A DNA stretch of 64,000 nt, from contig CAVVNR010000001.1 of NCBI GenBank assembly GCA_963749715.1, forward strand, positions 124,001 to 188,000, read 5' to 3'. The stretch's first letter is position 1; the number at the start of each line of letters is the position of its first letter. This document shows positions 54,675-63,661 of this stretch, in pieces. A model generated the notes under the pieces. It did no database searches. It worked only from the letters and a program-made list of their open reading frames with translations, and was not told the origin of the DNA. The translations under genes were made by a program, and so were the position numbers. Origin of the DNA: Roseiarcus sp963749715 (GTDB lineage Bacteria > Pseudomonadota > Alphaproteobacteria > Rhizobiales > Beijerinckiaceae).

Positions 54675-56202
54675 GGCCGCCTTCCCCACCGGCGCCCGTC
54701 CCCTCATGCGCCATCGCCGAAATGATCGCTTTCGCGCTCGCTTCGGCATGCGGCAGATCGGCGACGGTGCGCCCGTCGCTCAGAACGAACACACGGTCCG
54801 CGCCCTCGATGATTTCTTCGAGTTCGGAGGAGATCATCAAGACCCCGAGGCCCTGGTCCGCGAGCTCGCGGATCAGCGCCTGAATCTCGGCCTTGGCGCC
54901 GACATCGATGCCGCGCGTCGGCTCGTCGAGGATCAGGAGCTTCGGATCGGTGCAGAGCCATCGCGCCAGCAGCACCTTCTGCTGATTGCCGCCGGAAAGC
55001 TCGCGAATTTTCTGCTCGGGGCCCGAGGCCTTGATGGCCAGGCGCTCCATGAACCGTTCGACGATCTCGCGCTGGCGCGCCTCGTCGACGACTCCCATGT
55101 GAGTGAGCCGCGGCAGGACGCCAAGCGTCATGTTCTCGCGCACCGACATGTCGGGAACGATCCCGTCCTCCTTGCGGTCCTCGCTGCAATAGCCGACGCC
55201 GAGCGCGATCGCCTCCGCCGGTTCGCGCGGCGAAACCGCTCTGCCGCCCAGTTCGATCGTTCCGGCGTCGGGCGGGTCGGCGCCGAAAATCGCGCGCGCC
55301 ACCTCGGTGCGGCCCGACCCGAGCAGCCCGGCGAGGCCGACGATCTGATGCTCGCGCACCTCGACCCGGGCGTCCCGGACCTTGCGTCCAATCCGCAGCC
55401 CTTCGGCGGCCAGGATGACGTTGCCGGGAGCCGACTTTGGGGCGGTGAATCCGGTTGATCGGGCGCGCACCGTTTCAAGGTCGCGCCCCAGCATCGCCGA
55501 AATGAGATGGAGCTTGTCCATATCCGCCATGCGGTTCGTCGACACCGTCCGCCCGTCGCGCATCACCGTAACCCGGTCGCACACCTGGAAGAGCTCGTCG
55601 AGTCGATGGCTGATGAAGATCACCGCCACGCCCTCGGAACGGAGGCGGCGCATGACATCGAACAAGACCGCGACCTCGCGCTCGTCGAGCGAAGAGGTCG
55701 GCTCGTCCATGATGACAAGCTGAGCCTTGAACGAAACCGCGCGGGCGATCGCGACCATCTGCTGGATCGCGGTCGAGAATTCCATCAGCGGCCTGCGCAC
55801 GTCGATCTCGACCGCGAAGCGCCTCAGAAGCTCAGCCGCCTCTTCGTTCATGCGTCGCCAGTCGAGGAGGCCATAGCGGCGATGCTCGCGGCCGAGAAAA
55901 ATGTTCTCGGCCACCGAGCGGAACGGCACGAGGTTGATTTCCTGATAGATGGTGCTGACGCCGCCCTGCTGGGCCGCCTGCGGCGAGGCGAAATCGATCG
56001 GCCGGCCGGCGAATGAGATCGAGCCTGAGTCTCGCCGATGGGCGCCGGTCAGGACCTTGATCAGCGTCGACTTGCCAGCGCCGTTCTGTCCGATCAGCGC
56101 CATGATCTCGGCCGCCTCGACCTCGAGCGACGCGGCCGCCAGCGCATGCACGCCCTGGAAGCGCTTGTCGACATCGCGCATGACGAGGAGCGGGTCGGCC
56201 AT
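54667..56202 (-). CDS. ytfR: sugar ABC transporter ATP-binding protein (YtfR-like)
   Basis: Encodes 511 residues with two ABC domains. Domain 1: Walker A GQNGAGKSTLIKVLTG and Walker B LVIMDEPTSSLD. Domain 2: GLLGSGRTEVARAIFG, signature LSGGNQQKVLLARWL and LLILDEPTRGIDVGAKAE. Full length and undisturbed, unlike the cluster at 45-49 kb. Same operon as the binding protein, 117 bp downstream of it across a strong hairpin. Confidence 0.93.
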   Translation of the reverse strand: MADPLLVMRDVDKRFQGVHALAAASLEVEAAEIMALIGQNGAGKSTLIKVLTGAHRRDSGSISFAGRPIDFASPQAAQQGGVSTIYQEINLVPFRSVAENIFLGREHRRYGLLDWRRMNEEAAELLRRFAVEIDVRRPLMEFSTAIQQMVAIARAVSFKAQLVIMDEPTSSLDEREVAVLFDVMRRLRSEGVAVIFISHRLDELFQVCDRVTVMRDGRTVSTNRMADMDKLHLISAMLGRDLETVRARSTGFTAPKSAPGNVILAAEGLRIGRKVRDARVEVREHQIVGLAGLLGSGRTEVARAIFGADPPDAGTIELGGRAVSPREPAEAIALGVGYCSEDRKEDGIVPDMSVRENMTLGVLPRLTHMGVVDEARQREIVERFMERLAIKASGPEQKIRELSGGNQQKVLLARWLCTDPKLLILDEPTRGIDVGAKAEIQALIRELADQGLGVLMISSELEEIIEGADRVFVLSDGRTVADLPHAEASAKAIISAMAHEGTGAGGEGGHG

Positions 56203-56244
56203 CTCACCCTTTCGGTCGCGGACGCGCGGGGATGGCCTGAAATG

Positions 56245-56280
56245 CGCCCTCCCGCCGGCGGTTAGCCAAGCGGGAGGGCG
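56245..56280 (-). promoter_or_regulatory. strong intra-operon hairpin between ytfQ and ytfR
   Basis: CGCCCTCCCGC and GCGGGAGGGCG form a perfect 11-bp stem around a 14-nt loop. Hairpins after binding-protein genes usually stabilise that part of the mRNA or partly terminate it, so receptor exceeds transporter. Confidence 0.7.
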
Positions 56281-56319
56281 GCCTCACGTCAAGACGATTT
56301 TTTCAAGAACCCCGGAACT

Positions 56320-57300
56320 TCAGTAAGCGTTCGGCAGCGCCTCCTTGGCGTTGCTGGCGTCGTAGAAGTTGTCGGGGTTGATGATCATCGGCGCGATCTT
56401 GTCGCCGTTGGCGTAGTTCATCATGATGTCGAACGCCGCCGGCCCGAAGCGGGGATTGCACTCGCACGAGCAGCCGAGCTTGCCGTCCACGATCGCCTGG
56501 ATGGCGTCCTTCTCGCCGTCGATCGAGACCACGAGGATGTCCTTTCCCGGAACCTTGCCGGCGGCCTCGATGGCGGCGATCGCGCCGAGCGCCATCTCAT
56601 CGTTATGCGCATAGACGATGGTGGCGTCGGGATGCGCCTGCAGGAGCGTCTCGGCCACCTGCCGGCCCTTGTCGCGGGCGAAATCGCCGGACTGGCTGGC
56701 GAGAATCACCATGTCGGGCGCCTTGGCCTTGATCGTGTCGTCGAAGCCCTTCTTGCGGTCGTTGGCCGGCGACGCGCCGACCGAGCCTTCGAGCTCGATG
56801 ATCTTGCCCTTGCCGCCGGTTTGCTTGATCGTCCAGTCCCCGACCCGCTGACCCTCCTGGACGAAATTCGAGCCGATGAAGGCGAGGAAATCGACGCCGG
56901 GCTTGGCGAGCGAGGGATCGACGTTGCGGTCGATCAGAAGCACCGGAATGCCGGCCTTCTTGGCGTTCATCACCGCCGGGATCAGCGGCTTCTCCTCGCG
57001 CGGCGGCAGGAAGATGAAGTCGACGCCCTGGGCGATCATGCTGTTGACGTCGGCGACCTGCTTGGCCGCCGAACCCGCGGCGTCGGTATAGACGAGCTGG
57101 GCGCCGCGCTTGGCGGCTTCCGCCTTCATGCTGGCGGTCTGCGCCAGGCGCCACGGGTTGTTGCTCTCGGTCTGGGCGAAGCCGACCTTGTAGGCGTCCT
57201 TTTTCTTCAGCGGCGGCACCTGGCCGAAGGCGGGAATGATGGTGAGCCCGGCGAGCCCGCCGGCGGTTCCGATCAGCAAATGTCGGCGATCAATAAGCAT
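56320..57300 (-). CDS. ytfQ: galactofuranose-type sugar-binding protein (YtfQ-like)
   Basis: Encodes 326 residues; start MLIDRRHLLIGTAGGLAGL with GGAGGAAAC ahead; signal peptide ends near FGQ. Close to E. coli YtfQ: VGFAQTESNNPWRLAQTASM, SMIAQGVDFIFLPPREEKPL and VLLIDRNVD. Periplasmic receptor that in E. coli binds galactofuranose. Divergent from the LacI regulator gene. Confidence 0.92.
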   Translation of the reverse strand: MLIDRRHLLIGTAGGLAGLTIIPAFGQVPPLKKKDAYKVGFAQTESNNPWRLAQTASMKAEAAKRGAQLVYTDAAGSAAKQVADVNSMIAQGVDFIFLPPREEKPLIPAVMNAKKAGIPVLLIDRNVDPSLAKPGVDFLAFIGSNFVQEGQRVGDWTIKQTGGKGKIIELEGSVGASPANDRKKGFDDTIKAKAPDMVILASQSGDFARDKGRQVAETLLQAHPDATIVYAHNDEMALGAIAAIEAAGKVPGKDILVVSIDGEKDAIQAIVDGKLGCSCECNPRFGPAAFDIMMNYANGDKIAPMIINPDNFYDASNAKEALPNAY

Positions 57301-57557
57301 TTCAGTTTCCTCCTGATGAAGACCGCGCTCTTGGCTCAAGCGCGTCTCGACGGCTTCCAGACCGTTTGTGTGTCGGGGCGAGGACCGTTTCGCGGCGCCA
57401 TTGCGGCGCGCCGCTCATGCAGGCTTGAACCCCGGCTTGAGGCGATGATAATAAAGCGCTAAAGAATGTCAATGGGCGTTGCCATCGCTGCAATTTATGA
57501 TTTAATGTCAACTATTTGCTGAGTTAATATTATTCGCAGCAAACACCGAGGGCGAGG
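57301..57557. promoter_or_regulatory. divergent control region ytfQ / lacI-type regulator
   Basis: 257 bp, with an AT-rich core 57447-57541 unlike the surroundings. TAAAGCGCTAAA at 57452-57463 is a near-palindrome centred on GCGC, as in many LacI-family operators. Both promoters presumably lie in the AT-rich core. Operator role is inferred. Confidence 0.5.
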
Positions 57558-58638
57558 ATGCGGGAGGACGAGAGCGCGCATGACGGGCAACGCCCGCGCG
57601 ATGCGGCGCGAAGGCGCGCGCCACGCACCGCGCCGGCCCGCCGGCCGACGATGATCGACGTCGCCAACGAAGCGCGCGTCTCCCAGACCACGGTTTCGCT
57701 GGTCCTCAACCACGCCGATGGCGCGCGCCTGTCGCCGGAGACTCGCGAGCGGGTGGTGAAGGCTGCCGCCAAGACTCGGCTATCACCAGGTGCGGCGCGG
57801 CTTCGCGCCGGGTTCCGCGGCGGCGGCTTCGATCGGCTTCATCTGCGACGAGATCTCGACCGATCCGTGGACCGCCATCGGCCTTGACGGCGTGCGCGAG
57901 AAAGCATGGGAGCGCGGGCTGACGGTCATGATCATGGCGACCCGCGGCGACGCCGATATGGAAAGCGCGGCGCTCGCGCAACTCGTCGCCCAGCCGCTGG
58001 TCGGCCTCATCTATGCGACCATCAACACCCGTCTCGTCGACGCGCCGGCGGCGCTGTCGCGGACGCCGACGGTGCTCTTGAACTGCCACGCCGCCAACGG
58101 CGCGCTGCCCTCGGTCGTGCCGGGCGAAGTGGCCGGGGGCCATGCCGCGACTGACGTTCTCATTCGCGCCGGCCATCGCCGCATCGGCTATGTGAACGGT
58201 GAGGCCAGCATGGAGGCGTCGCGTCATCGCCTGCGCGGCTATCGCCAGGCGCTCGCGACCGCCGATCTGCCGTTCGATGCGGACCTCGTGCGCGAGGGCA
58301 ATTGGCAGCCGATCTCGGGCTACGAGGCCGCGCGCGAGCTCATGAACCTCGGGAACCCGCCGACCGCGATTTTTTGCGCCAACGACCTGATGGCGGTCGG
58401 CTGCTACGAGGCGCTGCACGAACTCGGTCTTCGGATTCCGGATGATGTCGCGGTCATGGGCTACGACGACCGCGAGATCGCCCAGCACCTGCATCCGCCG
58501 CTGTCGACGGTCCTTCTGCCCCATTTCGAGATGGGCTCGATCGCCGCCGAAATCTTGCTCGACGCCGCCTCCGGCTCGATGAGCCGGCCGCGGCAGATCA
58601 AGGTCGAGTGCCCGATCGTCAGACGGGGATCCGTTTGA
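57558..58638 (+). CDS. LacI-family transcriptional regulator, one frame break
   Basis: About 360 residues. N-terminal helix-turn-helix PTMIDVANEARVSQTTVSLV followed by the sugar-binding domain (IGFICDEISTDPWTAIGLDG, RIGYVNGEASMEASRHRLRG, AIFCANDLMAVGCYEAL, VMGYDDREIAQHLHPPL). One extra base near 57772 separates VKAAAK from LGYHQVRRGFAPGS. It likely represses the divergent ytfQRT-yjfF operon and is released by the imported sugar. Confidence 0.9.
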
Positions 58639-58711
58639 ACCCGTCTCCCGACGGGAGTTCCTGGACCTCTGGGCTTTGCGTAATTCCGCCCGCCGTGGTT
58701 GGGTGAGGCCC

Positions 58712-59956
58712 ATGCGCATAGTGGTGCTCGGCGGCGGCGTGGTCGGCGTCACGACCGCCTATCAGCTGCAGCGGGACGGCCACGAGGTCGTGGTCGTCGA
58801 ACGCAACCCGGAGGTGGCCGCCGGCGCGAGCTGGGGCAACGCCGGCATGATCGCGCCCGGACATTCCTTCGTCTGGTCGTCGCCGCGCGCGCCGATCGTG
58901 CTGGCGAAGTCGCTCGCGCTCAAAGACCAGGCGCTGCGCTTCCGGCTCTCGGCCGATCCGCGGCTCTACGCCTGGACCTGGGGCTTCCTCAAGGAATGCA
59001 CCCCCGCCAAGGCGCGCCGGAACACCCTGCTCAAGCACCGGCTCGCCGTCTATTCCCAGACCGTGCTCGGCCGCGTCGTCGCGGAGGAGAAGATCGACTA
59101 CGACCGCAACACCCGCGGCATTCTCTATTTCTACCGCAGCCAGAAAGCGCTCGACGACGGCGTCGAGCACATGAAGCTGCTCGAATTGGACGGGCAAGCG
59201 ATCAAAGTGCTCACCCGCGACCAGACAGTCGGACTCGAGCCTGGCCTGGCCCACGCCCAGGACAAGATCGCCGGCGCCATCCTTTGCCCGACCGACGAGA
59301 CCGGGGACTGCGCCAAATTCACCCGCGCGCTCGCCGCCAGGATCGTCGAGCGCGGCGGCTCGGTCGTCACCGGCGCCACAGTCGGCGGCTTCAAGACCGA
59401 CGGCGACAGGGTGACGCAAGCCATGACCGATCGCGGGCCGTTCGCCGGCGACGCCTTCGTGCTGGCCCTCGGCGCCGAGAGTCCCATTCTCGCCCGCCGC
59501 CTGGGGATTCGCCTGCCGATCTATCCGATCAAGGGCTATTCCCTGACCATTCCCATCGGCGCGTCGAGGTCGCCGCCAACCATCGCCTGTCTCGACGAGC
59601 ACAACCTCGTCGCCATTTCGCGTTTCGGCGACCGGCTGCGCGTCACCGCGACCGCCGAGTTCGCCGGCTACGATACGAGCCACAAGCCGTCCGACTTCGC
59701 CTTCATGAAGCGGGTGACGCAGGATCTCTTTCCCGACGGCGCCGAATACGATCGGGCGGAAATGTGGGCGGGCTTGAGGCCGATGACGCCGACCAATCTT
59801 CCGCTCTTCGGCCGGCGGCGCTTTGAGAATCTGTTCCTCAATTGCGGGCACGGCCACATCGGCTGGACCATGTCGCACGGCTCGGCGCGCATTGTCGCCG
59901 ACCTCATCGGCGCTCGCGCGCCGGCCATCCCCATGGACGGCCTGATGGCCGCCTGA
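58712..59956 (+). CDS. D-amino-acid dehydrogenase-like FAD oxidoreductase (DadA family)
   Basis: Encodes 414 residues; start MRIVVLGGGVVGVTTAYQLQ. FAD-binding GGGVVG, GASWGNAGMIAPGHSF and C-terminal NLFLNCGHGHIGWTMSHGSAR are DadA signatures. Oxidises D-amino acids to 2-oxo acids, passing electrons to the quinone pool. An upstream start at 58676 is possible but less like the family. Followed 71 bp on by a racemase-family gene. Confidence 0.9.
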   Translation: MRIVVLGGGVVGVTTAYQLQRDGHEVVVVERNPEVAAGASWGNAGMIAPGHSFVWSSPRAPIVLAKSLALKDQALRFRLSADPRLYAWTWGFLKECTPAKARRNTLLKHRLAVYSQTVLGRVVAEEKIDYDRNTRGILYFYRSQKALDDGVEHMKLLELDGQAIKVLTRDQTVGLEPGLAHAQDKIAGAILCPTDETGDCAKFTRALAARIVERGGSVVTGATVGGFKTDGDRVTQAMTDRGPFAGDAFVLALGAESPILARRLGIRLPIYPIKGYSLTIPIGASRSPPTIACLDEHNLVAISRFGDRLRVTATAEFAGYDTSHKPSDFAFMKRVTQDLFPDGAEYDRAEMWAGLRPMTPTNLPLFGRRRFENLFLNCGHGHIGWTMSHGSARIVADLIGARAPAIPMDGLMAA

Positions 59957-60027
59957 TACCGTTTTCGCCCGATCCGCTTGCGTATGGGCGGCGTCGAGAG
60001 TTTCGGTCCACGCGAACGAGGCTAGCC

Positions 60028-60822
60028 ATGTCTCTCGACCTTGAAGCCCGCGCCGCAACGACGATCGATCTCGGCGTTCTCCCCTCGGAGCTCGACGGCG
60101 GTCTCGCTTCGCGGGCGGCCATCGGCCTTGTGGTGCTGGCGACCGATCAGACGATGGAGCATGAGTTCCGCGCCCTCATCGATCTGCCGGGCGTCGCGTT
60201 CTACGAGTCGCGCGTCTTCAACGACGCCGAGATCCGGCCCGACACGCTACGCGCCATTGGGCCGAGGATCGCGCCGAGCGTCGCGCTCATCCTGCCTGGC
60301 CTCAAGCTCGACGTGGTCGCGTTCGGCTGCACGTCGGCGACCATGACGCTCGGCGAAGAGGCGGTGTTCGCCGAAATCCGGAAAGTGCGCCCGAATATCG
60401 CCTGCACGACCCCGGTCACCGCCGCGCTCGCCGCCTTCCGCGCCCTCGGCGCAAGGTCGATCGGGCTCCTCACTCCTTACGCGCCCGAGATCAACGCCTC
60501 GCTGATCGCCAGTTTCCGCGCCCGCGGAATCGAAGTCGCCGCCGCCGCCACCTTCGACCGCCGCGACGACCGCGACGCGGCGCGCATTTCCGTCGCCTCG
60601 ATCGAAGCGGCGATCGTCCGCCTCGCCGCCGCGCCCGGCGTTGAGGCGATCTTCGTCTCCTGCACCAGCCTGCGCGTCGCCGAGAGGGCGGCGGCGCTCG
60701 AGCGTCTGGCCGGGCTTCCGGTCACCTCCAGCAACCACGCGATGGCCTGGCACTGCCTTCGCCTCGCCAATGTCGGCGATCCGCTGCCCGCTCACGGGCG
60801 GCTGTTCGGACTTCAAGGCTAG
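60028..60822 (+). CDS. Asp/Glu racemase superfamily protein (maleate isomerase / AMDase-like)
   Basis: Encodes 264 residues; start MSLDLEARAATTIDLGVLP. Two active-site cysteines: VVAFGCTSATM (about residue 98) and AIFVSCTSLRVAE (about residue 213). Resembles maleate cis-trans isomerase, arylmalonate decarboxylase and the ectoine-utilisation protein EutA more than aspartate racemase. Neighbouring DadA suggests a role in amino acid or related acid catabolism. Reading frame before 60028 is a shadow. Confidence 0.82.
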   Translation: MSLDLEARAATTIDLGVLPSELDGGLASRAAIGLVVLATDQTMEHEFRALIDLPGVAFYESRVFNDAEIRPDTLRAIGPRIAPSVALILPGLKLDVVAFGCTSATMTLGEEAVFAEIRKVRPNIACTTPVTAALAAFRALGARSIGLLTPYAPEINASLIASFRARGIEVAAAATFDRRDDRDAARISVASIEAAIVRLAAAPGVEAIFVSCTSLRVAERAAALERLAGLPVTSSNHAMAWHCLRLANVGDPLPAHGRLFGLQG

Positions 60823-60843
60823 AACTGGATGAAATCAAACCGG

Positions 60844-60935
60844 CGGCGTCATTGCGAGTAGCGCAGCGACGAAGCAATCCAGTACGGCATTCGCGTTCCC
60901 TGGATTGCTTCGCTTAGGCTCGCAATGACGGCGGC
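60844..60935. repeat. REP-like palindromic element
   Basis: Complete inverted pair: GCGTCATTGCGAGTAGCGCAG...GAAGCAATCCAG and CTGGATTGCTTCGCTTAGGCTCGCAATGACG (written as arms). Lies between the convergent racemase-family and cytochrome genes. Confidence 0.85.
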
Positions 60936-60941
60936 GTCGCG

Positions 60942-61430
60942 TCATTGGCCCGAAAACGACTTATCGCTGAATGGCGAGGTCTCGATCGGCGACAATCGCG
61001 GGTCTCTTATCTTGATGAAGCCGACGCCGGTCGCCTCATGACAGGAATTGCACGCGGCTGTCAGCTTCGAAAAAGCCTTGGCGAATTTGGCGCTGTCCTT
61101 CGCCTTGATGGCGTCGTCGAGGTCATCGGCCGGCGCCGACATCATGGACATATCTGATTTGGTATTATCCGGATGAAGCTTCCTCGCATCAACGATATTG
61201 GCTCGGATCTGCGCCAACTCATAGTTGGCCAGCGGCCAGTTTTGTACCGCGCCCGCGTACCACAATTTGAAATGCCCGAGTTGGGTCACCATCATCAAGG
61301 TGTTCAGGCGCGGCACATAGTGGTCTTGGCGATCCTGCGCGTCGTTGGTTTTTTGCTCTTGCGCCTGAACCGGCAAAGACGCGCTCACTAGCAAGACGAC
61401 GAGCGCGGCGAAATGCTTCGATGCCGACAT
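60942..61430 (-). CDS. periplasmic c-type cytochrome
   Basis: Encodes 162 residues; start MSASKHFAALVVLLVSASLP with signal peptide ending VQAQ. A single haem site CNSCH near residue 133, with helical sequence before it (QDHYVPRLNTLMMVTQLGHF), like class II cytochrome c or related sensors. Probably a small electron carrier; partner unknown. The longer frame to 61721 is not supported. Confidence 0.83.
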   Translation of the reverse strand: MSASKHFAALVVLLVSASLPVQAQEQKTNDAQDRQDHYVPRLNTLMMVTQLGHFKLWYAGAVQNWPLANYELAQIRANIVDARKLHPDNTKSDMSMMSAPADDLDDAIKAKDSAKFAKAFSKLTAACNSCHEATGVGFIKIRDPRLSPIETSPFSDKSFSGQ

Positions 61431-61599
61431 TGAGCAATCTCCGGATTGCCGCCGGATCGCACGAGCCGGATTGGCCGTTTGACCGACATTCCGCGATGAC
61501 CGCGACGCCAGCGGAAAGCGTGCCTCAAGTTCGGGCTTCTGACAAGCCCGAACGGGCGCGATGCTTTCGCGAAGCGCCCCGCCGCGCCGTGGAGTGCGC

Positions 61600-62521
61600 C
61601 TAAATAAGTTCGAGCGTCCAGGTCTGCCCGACGAGGTCATGGCCGAACGAGCGGTGCGGGGCCTCGCTAACGAGACGGAAACCCATCGCCTGATAAATGC
61701 TGCGCGCCGCCACCAGCACATCGTTGGTCCAAAGCGTAAGCTCGCGATAGCCGAACTGGCGCGCTCTCTCTACGCAAGTCGCGACCAGGGCGTGGCCGAC
61801 GCCGGCCCCGCGCGCGCTCGGCTCGACATAGAGCAGCCGGAGCTTGGCGACCGCGGGATCGTCGCTCTTCATCAGGAAGATCGAGCCGACGATCGCGCCG
61901 CCGCGCTCGGCGACCCAGCCGTCCTCGCGCGAGGGATCGAATTCGGCGACGAATGCGCCGAGGATGCGGCTCGCGAGCCCTTCATAGGTCCAGTCCCAGC
62001 CGTATTCCCGATGGTAGAGGACCGTCTGGCGATGGATGATCCAACCGGCGTCGCCCGGCCGAAGGCCCCGTAAGCTCAATTCCCCCCGCGCGGCCTCGCG
62101 GTCGTTCAGCGCCGCGCGCATGTCGCGCATGGCCTCGGCGAGACGCTCGCGCGCGCCCTCGCCGATCGGCAAAAGGGCGTCGACCTGAGCCCGGGCGGCG
62201 GCTTCGGCCGCGGCGAAGGCTTGTTCGGCCAGCTTCCGTCAGCGAGAGCATTCTGTGCTTGCCGTGGTCGCGGCTGACGGCGCTTCGCGCCAGCCCGCGG
62301 GCGCGGAAACGCGCGACGATGCGGCTCAGGTGCGCCTTGTCCATCTTAAGCGCGCGGCCGATCTCCGCCGCCGTCCGGCCGCCCTCGGGCGGGTGGGCCA
62401 GTTCATACAGAACGCGCGCCTCCGGCAGCGACAGATCGGTCGCCGGCAGGCGGCGGTTCAAAAGCCCGATCTCGCGGGTGTAGAACCGGTTGAAGCCGCG
62501 CACCTCGTCGGTCAGCGTCAT
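61600..62521 (-). CDS. MarR-GNAT fusion protein, one frame break
   Basis: About 306 residues. N-terminal MarR winged helix (MTLTDEVRGFNRFYTREIGL, TAAEIGRALKMDKAHLSRIV) and C-terminal GNAT acetyltransferase (VGSIFLMKSDDPAVAKLRLL, VEPSARGAGVGHALV with the acetyl-CoA loop). A frame break near 62235 separates RMLSLTEAG from LAEQAFAAAEAAARAQVDAL. MarR-GNAT fusions usually regulate their own gene and acetylate an unknown small substrate. A perfect palindrome sits right in front of the start. Confidence 0.85.
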
Positions 62522-62532
62522 CGGCGGCCCCG

Positions 62533-62553
62533 AGTGTTGTCTAAGACAACACT
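62533..62553. promoter_or_regulatory. perfect 21-bp palindromic operator of the MarR-GNAT gene
   Basis: Half-site AGTGTTGTCT and its exact complement AGACAACACT flank a single central A. It lies 11 bp upstream of the MarR-GNAT start codon, where bound repressor would block initiation. The TTGTCT-type core is common for such fusions. Confidence 0.82.
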
Positions 62554-62609
62554 ATCGCGTCGCCGCACTCGCCGCAAGCGCGCGCGGAGGGAGCTCGGGC
62601 GCCAAGCTG

Positions 62610-63266
62610 TTAAAGCTCGTTTCCCGCCAGGCTCGCCTTGAGCCGGTCGGCCGCCTCCCTGGCGTTGCGCCAGTGCGGCGCGATCGCCAGAGCGCGCTCG
62701 TAGACCTTGAGCGCGTCTTCGGTCTTGCCGCGCGCTTCCAGGATTGTTCCCATGCCCATCAGCGCGCCCAGGTGCCTCGGCTCGCGCTTGAGCGTTTGCG
62801 CAATGTCGGCCATCGAGCCGTCATAGTCGTCGTCGAGGTAGCGCGCGGTCGCGCGGGCGTTCCAGCCCTCCGCCCAGTCGGGCAGGAGCGCGATCGTCGC
62901 ATCGAGGATCTTGAGCGCGTCGGGATATTCCTCCGCGCCGATCGCCTGCCGCGCCCGCCGCAACAGGAGGTCGCCGGTGTCCGAACCCGATTCGGCGTAG
63001 GCGCGCAGCAGCAGGGTGATAATCCCGGCCGTCTCGTCCGCATCCTTGGCGGCGGCGAGGCGCGCATAGAGATCGGCGCGCGCTTCGGCCGGAGTTTGCG
63101 GCGGCGGCTCGTCCGGTTTGGCCTGCGGCGCCTGGTCTTCAGGCTTGGCCAGGTCCCCAGGCCTGACCTGAGGCGCGGCCGGCGCGTCGTCCGCGAACGC
63201 CTGCGCCCCGGCCAGGGGGGCCGCAATTGCTAGGCTGACGAAAAGGAATTGCGTGCGAAGCCGCAT
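62610..63266 (-). CDS. periplasmic TPR-repeat protein
   Basis: Encodes 218 residues; start MRLRTQFLFVSLAIAAPLAG with signal peptide ending AFA. A Pro/Asp/Gln-rich linker (residues 28-60) precedes helical TPR units (AEGWNARATARYLDDDYDG, LGALMGMGTILEARGKTEDA, VYERALAIAPHWRNAREA). A general protein-interaction protein of unknown partner. Common in Rhizobiales. Confidence 0.85.
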   Translation of the reverse strand: MRLRTQFLFVSLAIAAPLAGAQAFADDAPAAPQVRPGDLAKPEDQAPQAKPDEPPPQTPAEARADLYARLAAAKDADETAGIITLLLRAYAESGSDTGDLLLRRARQAIGAEEYPDALKILDATIALLPDWAEGWNARATARYLDDDYDGSMADIAQTLKREPRHLGALMGMGTILEARGKTEDALKVYERALAIAPHWRNAREAADRLKASLAGNEL

Positions 63267-63329
63267 CCGCCAAGTTTACTGCGCGGGACGGCGCCCGTCA
63301 AAGCGGATCGGCGCGCCGGCGGCGGGTTC

Positions 63330-63455
63330 CTATCCCTGCCGCGCCTTGAAGCGCTTCTGCGTCTTGTTGATGATGTAGACGCGGCCCTTGCGACGCACGA
63401 GGCGGTTGTCGCGATGGCGGTTGCGCAACGATTTCAGCGAATTACGGACTTTCAC
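63330..63455 (-). CDS. rpmJ: 50S ribosomal protein bL36, zinc-free type
   Basis: Encodes 41 residues from a GTG start: VKVRNSLKSLRNRHRDNRLV then RRKGRVYIINKTQKRFKARQ. Too short for ordinary gene tracks but matches bL36 end to end. The cysteines of the zinc-ribbon form are absent, which marks the C-minus type usual in alphaproteobacteria. Part of the large subunit near the 23S rRNA L7/L12 region. Confidence 0.93.
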   Translation of the reverse strand: MKVRNSLKSLRNRHRDNRLVRRKGRVYIINKTQKRFKARQG

Positions 63456-63661
63456 GACATCACCAGGGGTTCTTCCCGCGTAGGGATCGGCCCGCGGCGG
63501 ATAAAAATGAACGCGCTCTATGCCTCAAACCGCCGCGGCGATCAAGAGCGTGTGACCGAAGCCGGAAACTCGGACGCCCGGTCATGCTTAAGACCAACTC
63601 GACCGGCAAGGTCGCCAAGGCTGGCCACGAAGGGATCGGGACGGGAGAAGGGAGACCTTTC

